Positions 15,777-19,726 of a stretch of DNA of 19,726 nucleotides are shown piece after piece. A model generated the notes under the pieces. That model had not been told where the DNA came from. It did no database searches and worked only from the letters and a program-made list of their open reading frames with translations. The DNA is taken from assembly GCA_003142355.1 (NCBI GenBank), contig PLMF01000342.1:3174-22899 (forward strand). Direction: 5' to 3'. The position numbers and the translations under genes are program-made. Positions within the stretch are counted from its first letter, which is position 1. Every line of letters starts with the position of its first letter. Source of the stretch: Bryobacterales bacterium. Its GTDB lineage: Bacteria > Acidobacteriota > Terriglobia > Bryobacterales > Bryobacteraceae.

Positions 15777-16433
15777 TTATCGGGAAAACTGGCGGGCCTG
15801 GAGCGCCGCATCGATCGATTGCCGGAGGTCCCTGGCGGCCCGCTCGGGATCGCCGGCGGCGCAGATGGCCGAAACGACAGCCACTCCGTCAGCTCCGGAA
15901 TCGATCGCCTGGCGCGCGTTTTCCAGGCCGATGCCTCCAATTGCCACAACCCGGTGGCGTGAGATCGCGCATACCTGCGCCAGAGCCGCCAGGCCCAAGG
16001 GCGGAGCGGCATCGCTCTTCGTGGCAGTGGCAAACACCGGGCCGACACCGAGATAGTCGACATCGAGCGAGACAGCTGCCCGAGCCTGCTCGATGGTTTC
16101 GATCGACAGGCCTATGATGGCGCCGGGACCGAGGAGCCTTCGCGCGCGCTCGGGGTCCATGTCGTGTTGTCCGATGTGAACGCCATCGGCTCCGATCTCC
16201 AGCGCGAGGTCCACCCGATCGTTGACGATCAATGGAACCTGGTGCGGGGCAAGGAGCTTCTTCAACTCGCGGCCCAGTTGAACGAAGTCGCTCGTGGGGC
16301 AACTCTTCTCCCGCAATTGGACAGCGGTGACTCCGCCGCGCAGGGCCGCCTCAACCACCCATGCAATCGAGCGTCCACGCGCCAGATCGCGGTCCGTGAC
16401 CAGGTACAGCCTCCAATCGGGCAGGGGCTTCAC
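15777..16433 (-). CDS. thiE: Thiamine phosphate synthase ThiE
   Basis: ThiE joins HMP-pyrophosphate and thiazole phosphate into thiamine phosphate in the cytoplasm. The 218-residue protein shows YLVTDRD, the HMP-PP site VQLREK, NDRVDLALEIGADGVHIGQ, the phosphate-binding GVGPVFATATKSDA and a late AIGGIGLEN plus GVAVVSAI. All are in the right order for a complete small TIM barrel. The start is GTG 16433, which overlaps the thiM stop as GTGA and places YLVTDRD at the normal distance; a longer reading from 16643 runs through thiM and is rejected. The overlap implies translational coupling with thiM. Some ThiE relatives (TenI) lack synthase activity, but the retained VQLREK and TATKSDA motifs favour a true ThiE. 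Confidence 0.94.
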   Translation of the reverse strand: MKPLPDWRLYLVTDRDLARGRSIAWVVEAALRGGVTAVQLREKSCPTSDFVQLGRELKKLLAPHQVPLIVNDRVDLALEIGADGVHIGQHDMDPERARRLLGPGAIIGLSIETIEQARAAVSLDVDYLGVGPVFATATKSDAAPPLGLAALAQVCAISRHRVVAIGGIGLENARQAIDSGADGVAVVSAICAAGDPERAARDLRQSIDAALQARQFSR

Positions 16434-17245
16434 GATTCCCGTACCTTGACCCGTTCGCGAATGTCCGATTCGCTCAGCAGGTACAACGCATCCAGGAAGC
16501 GAACGAGAAACGTTCCCGGGCCTCGCGAATGGGCCGCGGCCAGTTCGCCGGCAATCCCCATCACGGCCATGGCGTTCACGGCCGCATCGCGCGCGGATGC
16601 GTTCACGGCCGCGAATGCGCCGGCGAGGGCGCTGGCCGTACATCCCAGGCCCGTTACCTTCGGCATGAGCGGGTGTCCGTTGAAGACACGAGCCGTCTTG
16701 CCACGGGACGAGATCAGATCCACGGCGCCGCTCGTCGCCACCACGCAGCCGTACCGGGCGGACAGTGCATCCGCGGCTTGGGCCGCATCTTCCGACTGGT
16801 GCGCGCTGTCGACGCCGCGCGTACTCCGTTCGTCATCGGCCAGCGCTCGAATCTCGGATGCGTTGCCTCGTACGATTGCGGGCGAGAGTTCGGCCAGCAG
16901 CTTGCGCGCGGTGGCGGTCCGGAATGTCGTGGCGCCCGCCCCCACCGGGTCGAGGATCATGGGCCGCGCATTCCGCCGGGCGGCTTCTCCCGCCTTGAAC
17001 ATCGCTGCGATCCAAGGCGCGCTCAGCGTTCCGATGTTGATGACGAGCGACCGTGCGATGGCGGTCATTTCCTCGACTTCTTCCTCGGCGTGGGCCATGA
17101 CAGGCGATGCGCCTATGGCCAGCAGTGCGTTGGCAGTGGTGTTCATCGCCACGTAGTTCGTGATGTTGTGGATTACCGGGGCTTGCGCGCGAATGCGCTC
17201 GATGTCGGCCCAGATGCTATCCGCCCGGCCGCTGCGATTCTGCAT
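16430..17245 (-). CDS. thiM: Hydroxyethylthiazole kinase ThiM
   Basis: ThiM phosphorylates salvaged hydroxyethylthiazole, giving the substrate that ThiE uses. Family motifs: PVIHNITNYVAMNTTANALL, ASPVMAHAEEEVEEM, LVINIGTL, ILDPVGAGATTFR, VRGNASEIRAL and, near the C-terminus, VTGLGCTASALAGAFAAV with the catalytic cysteine. From ATG 17245 the protein is 271 residues, the usual size. An in-frame ATG at 17272 would add nine residues. Either start lies inside the 3' end of the ygjV-like frame, an overlap of 73 to 100 bases. With thiE it forms a salvage pair. thiD, which would supply HMP-PP, is not in the window. I see no TPP riboswitch upstream. Confidence 0.94.
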   Translation of the reverse strand: MQNRSGRADSIWADIERIRAQAPVIHNITNYVAMNTTANALLAIGASPVMAHAEEEVEEMTAIARSLVINIGTLSAPWIAAMFKAGEAARRNARPMILDPVGAGATTFRTATARKLLAELSPAIVRGNASEIRALADDERSTRGVDSAHQSEDAAQAADALSARYGCVVATSGAVDLISSRGKTARVFNGHPLMPKVTGLGCTASALAGAFAAVNASARDAAVNAMAVMGIAGELAAAHSRGPGTFLVRFLDALYLLSESDIRERVKVRES

Positions 17246-17784
17246 ACTCTCGATTGTTGCGGGAATTGCCACGCGGGTGCAACGCGGGCCTCAGGCGACG
17301 ACCTGACCATGCGGATGATGGTCGAGATATTGACGGCCGCATTTGCCAATTCCAACAATGTGCCGCCGATCGATCCGGTGAGGATGTTGTTGGCTAACCA
17401 CAGCAGAGTGCTGGCCAGCAACACGCATCGGAACGGAACACCTCTCATCGTAAAGATCGCAATCGTCGCAATCGACGAGCCGACCACAGGCAACCAACCG
17501 GCTGTGTGTCTGGCGAACACCGCGCCCAGACCGACGTTGACACCGATAATCGCCGCACCCAGCAACCATGACCGATAGCGCAGCGCCAGGAACGACCGCA
17601 ATGACGACAGGAGCGAACTGGCGGAGGCGGGAAGGTTCCCTAACAGAACGAAATGTAAAGCGTAAACCAGACCCTGAGTCGCGTTGAAAAGCTTGAGACG
17701 GTCGTCGCTTTTCTGAAGAAAAGCCGTTATGCCAAGAGCGAGAGCAATATATCCGACAACCTGCGCCGGAGAGAATAGTGCCAT
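17173..17784 (-). CDS. YgjV-like inner membrane protein, with an unusual C-terminal tail
   Basis: The 203-residue product has about five hydrophobic segments, starting VVGYIALALGITAFL at residues 9-23, then LFNATQGLVYALHFVLLG, SWLLGAAIIGVNVGLGAVF, IATIAIF and CVLLASTLLWLANNILTG. This matches the YgjV family, whose function is unknown. The family usually ends shortly after the last helix, here near VNISTIIRMVRS at residue 161. The remaining 42 residues are arginine- and serine-rich, unlike the family, and lie over the start of thiM in another frame. A mutated stop codon or frameshift near 17300 would explain this. Its place just before thiM-thiE suggests cotranscription, perhaps as a thiazole or vitamin-related membrane protein, but that is only a guess. 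ATG 17784 precedes the first helix directly. Confidence 0.72.
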   Translation of the reverse strand: MALFSPAQVVGYIALALGITAFLQKSDDRLKLFNATQGLVYALHFVLLGNLPASASSLLSSLRSFLALRYRSWLLGAAIIGVNVGLGAVFARHTAGWLPVVGSSIATIAIFTMRGVPFRCVLLASTLLWLANNILTGSIGGTLLELANAAVNISTIIRMVRSSPEARVAPAWQFPQQSRVCRIAAAGRIASGPTSSAFARKPR

Positions 17785-18230
17785 GTTTTACAGTGTTCCG
17801 AACCGGACGGGTTCAAAAAGCGAGCTCTATAATCAGTCTATCATTCCAGGCCTTTGGGCCGCGGCCACGGCGGCCTGGCCGGGGTGCGCGACCTAATCCC
17901 AATTCCGAAGTAAATCGCGGGAATCTAGGCGTAGCCAGTACTTAATAGCCCGTCAGGGCGAAAGAGAGTAGCCCACGGCGCAAGCTGTGGGACTGGTGAG
18001 CAACCGGGGTAGCCCCCGGAGGGGGCGGAAGAACGTTCTTTCGCCCCTGCCGGGGCTTGGTCGATTTCGCTATTCTCCCACGGCTCGCGCCGTGGGCTAC
18101 ATTCTTTCGCTCCTGCGGAGCTTCACCCGGGGACTTCACTTTTGTGTCGTACACCCGCCTGGCCGAGTACCGGAGGCGAGGCCGAGCGCACGGAAGCCGT
18201 GCGGCACAGATATCGCGCCATACTGGAGCC
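17785..18230. other. Intergenic region between ygjV-like gene and vapB
   Basis: This 446-base gap has no credible gene. Its right half holds the 174-bp hairpin element at 17948-18121. In the left half the only signal is a plus-strand TATAAT at 17828-17833 with no clear -35 and no gene to serve. ATG 18231 of vapB follows a short GGAG ribosome site at 18225-18228. Confidence 0.5.
17948..18121. repeat. 174-bp REPIN-like element of six hairpins, symmetric about 18034.5
   Basis: Six GC-rich stem-loops are arranged symmetrically: GCCC/GGGC at 17948-17959, CCCACGGC-type at 17972-17991, AGCCCCC/GGGGGC at 18011-18026, GCCCC/GGGGC at 18043-18056, CCCACGGC/GCCGTGGG at 18077-18096 and GCTCC/GGAGC at 18109-18121. 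Links of the form CGAAAGA(A)nGTA join them. The centre is AACGTT at 18032-18037. The outer left unit is the near-perfect reverse complement of the outer right unit. This is the architecture of paired REP sequences (REPIN), usually spread by a RAYT transposase, which is not in the window. Confidence 0.75.
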
Positions 18231-18476
18231 ATGGGGAAGAAAGCCAGACAGAATGTGACTTTGGTGGTGGAGGAGGGTCTTCTCCTGGCGGCCAGAAAAG
18301 TGGCACTCGATCAACGGACCAGCGTGAATCAACTGGTGCGGGAGTATCTGGCACGGCTGGTGGAGGAGCCCAGCCGGAGGCGGCTGGCCCGGGCGAGGTT
18401 GAGGAAGGCGTTCGACACGGGTCTGGTCCGCGCCGGTAACCGGAAGTGGAGCCGCGACGAACTCTATGACCGCTGA
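18231..18476 (+). CDS. vapB: VapB-like ribbon-helix-helix antitoxin
   Basis: The 81-residue protein begins MGKKARQNVTLVVEEGLLLA, a beta strand then helix typical of the ribbon-helix-helix fold, and continues VALDQRTSVNQLVREYLARL. The arginine-rich C-terminal part, SRRRLARARLRKAF to WSRDELYDR, is the usual toxin-binding tail. ATG 18231 follows a GGAG ribosome site; a longer reading from 18057 crosses the hairpin element and is rejected. The stop overlaps the vapC start by 11 bases, the normal vapBC arrangement. VapB binds and silences the VapC ribonuclease and represses its own operon. Here the toxin is broken, so the antitoxin is probably an unpartnered remnant. Confidence 0.85.
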   Translation: MGKKARQNVTLVVEEGLLLAARKVALDQRTSVNQLVREYLARLVEEPSRRRLARARLRKAFDTGLVRAGNRKWSRDELYDR

Positions 18477-18759
18477 GAGAGACCTGGCTTTCGTCGACAC
18501 CACCGTGCTGGTCTATGCGTTCGACAAGAGCCGTTCGCCGAAGAAGCGGGTTGCACAGCGGCTGATAAGCGAATTGATGGAAGAGGACCGCCTGCGAGTG
18601 AGCACGCAGGTGTTGCAGGAGCTTTTCGTCACCTTGACCAGGAAAGTCAGCCAGCCTTGCTCGAGCGATGAAGCGCTGGCGGTACTGGAGGATCTGACGG
18701 CGTGGCCCCGTAGATTATGCGGCGATTCGAGCTGCCGTTGGGGCAATCCGTTCGTGTAG
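18466..18759 (+). pseudogene. vapC: VapC PIN-domain toxin, frameshifted and 3'-truncated
   Basis: VapC toxins are PIN-domain RNases of about 135-145 residues. This frame has only 97. FVDTTVLVYAFD at residues 9-20 holds the first catalytic aspartate and VSTQVLQELFVTLTRK the conserved glutamate, so the N-terminal half is normal. After LTAWP the frame becomes unrelated. Removing one C from the CCCC run at 18706-18709 restores the family-like VDYAAIRAAVGAIRS. After about 18760 that frame also loses similarity and runs into the 3' end of suhB, so the last catalytic aspartates (usually in ISFWDALIV-like text) are absent. Two lesions, a one-base insertion and loss of the 3' end, mean no active toxin. 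Confidence 0.82.
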
Positions 18760-18806
18760 AAAAATGAATGGCCACCGGCCGGCCGCTGCGATTCTGCACG
18801 ACGCTC

Positions 18807-19619
18807 TCAGCCCGCGATCGGCGGGATCGGCACGCGGAATTGGCCGCGGAAGATTTCTCCGAAGATCTCGAGGGCCTGGTCGTGCAGCGCGCCGTTATCC
18901 GCCAGCAGGTGCTCGGACGCGGTGACGCTGTGCGGGGCTCCGTTCATATCGGAGACGCGGCCCCCCGCCTCCTCGACCAGGAGCACGCCGGCCGCCATGT
19001 CCCAGGGGTTGAGGCCGAACTCCCAGAAGAAATCGAGGCGTCCGCACGCCACGTAGGCCAGGTCGATGGCCGCCGATCCGGTGCGCCGGACGCCGTGCGT
19101 GGCCATGGCCAACTGGTAGTAGAAGTGGATATTCACGCTCTGGCTGCGCTTGCGGCTGGGGAAGCCGGTGCAGGGCAGGCTGTCCTCGAGGCGCTGAATG
19201 GTGGAGACGCGAATGCGGCGGTTGTTGAGGTAGGCGCCGCCGCCGCGCTCGGCGGCGAAGAGCTCCTGCCGGATGGGGTCGTAGATGACGCCGGCAATCA
19301 TCTCGCCGGCGCGCGCCAGGCCCAGGGTGACGTTGAACATGGGGAAACTATGGGCGAAATTGGTGGTGCCGTCCAGAGGGTCCACATACCAACAATATTC
19401 GGAAGAGCTTTCGCGCCCGCCGCCTTCTTCGGCGACGATACCGTGCGAGGGGAAGTGCGAGCGCAGCCGCTCGACCACCAGTTTTTCCGAGGCGCGGTCG
19501 GCTTCGGTCACCAGGTCGAATTCACCCTTGAGCTCGACGGCCACGCGCCGCTCGAAGTAATTCGCCAGAAGTGCGCCGGCCTCGCGCGCGATTTCGACGG
19601 CCTTTTCAAGATAGGGCAG
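18807..19619 (-). CDS. suhB: Inositol monophosphatase family protein (SuhB-like)
   Basis: The enzyme removes phosphate from inositol-1-phosphate or similar sugar phosphates, using Mg2+. Motifs: DLVTEADRASEKLV, IVAEEGGG (metal-binding EE), WYVDPLDGTTNFAHSFP (the main metal site) and NPWDMAAGVLLVEEAGG. The start is uncertain. The first ATG/GTG/TTG in frame is GTG 19544 (MAVELKGEFDLV, 245 residues), but the frame upstream still encodes family-like LPYLEKAVEIAREAGALLA. CTG 19619 restores the usual 270 residues, sits 7 bases after GGAAGAGAG and is coupled to the upstream stop at 19622-19624. A CTG start is therefore proposed. The C-terminus and order of motifs are complete. It follows an Hfq/Sm-like gene on the same strand. 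Confidence 0.9.
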   Translation of the reverse strand: MPYLEKAVEIAREAGALLANYFERRVAVELKGEFDLVTEADRASEKLVVERLRSHFPSHGIVAEEGGGRESSSEYCWYVDPLDGTTNFAHSFPMFNVTLGLARAGEMIAGVIYDPIRQELFAAERGGGAYLNNRRIRVSTIQRLEDSLPCTGFPSRKRSQSVNIHFYYQLAMATHGVRRTGSAAIDLAYVACGRLDFFWEFGLNPWDMAAGVLLVEEAGGRVSDMNGAPHSVTASEHLLADNGALHDQALEIFGEIFRGQFRVPIPPIAG

Positions 19620-19621
19620 TG

Positions 19622-19726
19622 TCAGCTCTCTTCCTGGAAGTACTTGATATCGTGCTTAAAAATGAAAAGGTTGGGCAAGCCCTTGCGGGTGAGGCGGATG
19701 AAGGACCGGTCGTAGTATTCAATGGT
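19622..19726 (-). CDS. C-terminal end of an Hfq/Sm-like RNA-binding protein (partial, 5' end off the window)
   Basis: The minus-strand frame gives 34 residues, opening TIEYYDRSFIRLTRKG, then PNLFIFKHDIKYFQEES and a TGA at 19624-19622. The pattern of a bent beta strand, a short basic loop and a final (Y/F)KH(D/A)I-strand resembles the Sm2 motif of Hfq (YKHAIS), and Acidobacteriota carry Hfq-like proteins with (F/L)K-IKY endings of this type. The stop lies three bases before the proposed suhB start. Only the end is visible, so the family is a suggestion. Confidence 0.5.
   Translation of the reverse strand, partial: TIEYYDRSFIRLTRKGLPNLFIFKHDIKYFQEES

Noticed and set aside
16529..17578. 349-residue plus-strand frame opposite thiM and the ygjV-like gene
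   Set aside because: Antisense to well-supported genes with no recognisable domain.
17785..17947. TPP riboswitch ahead of the ygjV-thiM-thiE group
   Set aside because: I could not find the conserved THI-box CTGAGA and GGGTGC-like segments on the minus strand; a covariance-model scan would settle it.
18768..19715. 315-residue plus-strand frame opposite suhB
   Set aside because: Antisense shadow of suhB, whose metal-binding motifs are clear.

Overview
The window is GC-rich bacterial DNA. Several features point to an Acidobacteriota genome of the Bryobacterales/Solibacterales kind: a Tat-exported sugar isomerase, a pectinesterase-like protein, many dispersed intergenic repeats, and a short Sm/Hfq-like protein end beside suhB. 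The phylum is my inference from gene style, since no rRNA or other marker lies here.

Layout. (1) Positions 1-7040, minus strand: the effector operon of a type I-G (formerly I-U) CRISPR-Cas system, in transcription order cas3, csx17 (cas8g), csb1 (cas7g), csb2 (cas5-cas6 fusion, cut by the left edge). Genes abut or overlap by 0 to 7 bases. A good sigma-70-type promoter lies at 7105-7133, with a perfect 9-bp inverted repeat just upstream at 7138-7159. No array, cas1, cas2 or cas4 is in the window; in this subtype they usually follow csb2, beyond the left edge. (2) 7267-7740, plus strand: a BrnT-BrnA toxin-antitoxin pair in which the toxin is broken and the antitoxin is intact. (3) 7741-8883: over 1 kb with no credible gene, holding 83-bp and 55-bp direct repeats, a 14-bp palindrome and a CGCGGAG-type low-complexity tract. 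(4) 8884-9522, minus: a decayed GlpT/UhpT-family transporter that lacks its N-terminus and two internal blocks. (5) 9600-11617, minus: PdxA-family dehydrogenase and DUF1537 four-carbon acid sugar kinase, together a probable threonate/erythronate catabolic module. (6) 11641-13409, plus: a TIM-barrel isomerase and a nucleotide-sugar 4-epimerase, coupled through ATGA and divergent from the kinase across only 23 bases. (7) 13458-14381, minus: a Tat-exported TIM-barrel isomerase. (8) 14418-15728, plus: a pectinesterase-like protein without a signal peptide. (9) 15777-17784, minus: ygjV-like membrane protein, thiM and thiE, for thiamine salvage. (10) 17948-18121: a strongly symmetric six-hairpin REPIN-like element. 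(11) 18231-18759, plus: vapB with a frameshifted, truncated vapC. (12) 18807-19726, minus: suhB preceded by the end of an Hfq/Sm-like gene.

How it fits together. The CRISPR operon is an intact interference module flanked by an accessory zone of repeats and decayed genes. The middle of the window is carbohydrate and acid-sugar metabolism; the right part is cofactor salvage and housekeeping. Both toxin-antitoxin loci have lost the toxin and kept the antitoxin. Several genes have a -10 box 6 to 8 bases before the start codon and no Shine-Dalgarno sequence, so leaderless mRNAs appear common. The best candidates for something undescribed are the cas3/brn intergenic palindrome with its toxin-less antitoxin, the bidirectional leaderless promoter at 11624-11632, and the 174-bp hairpin element.
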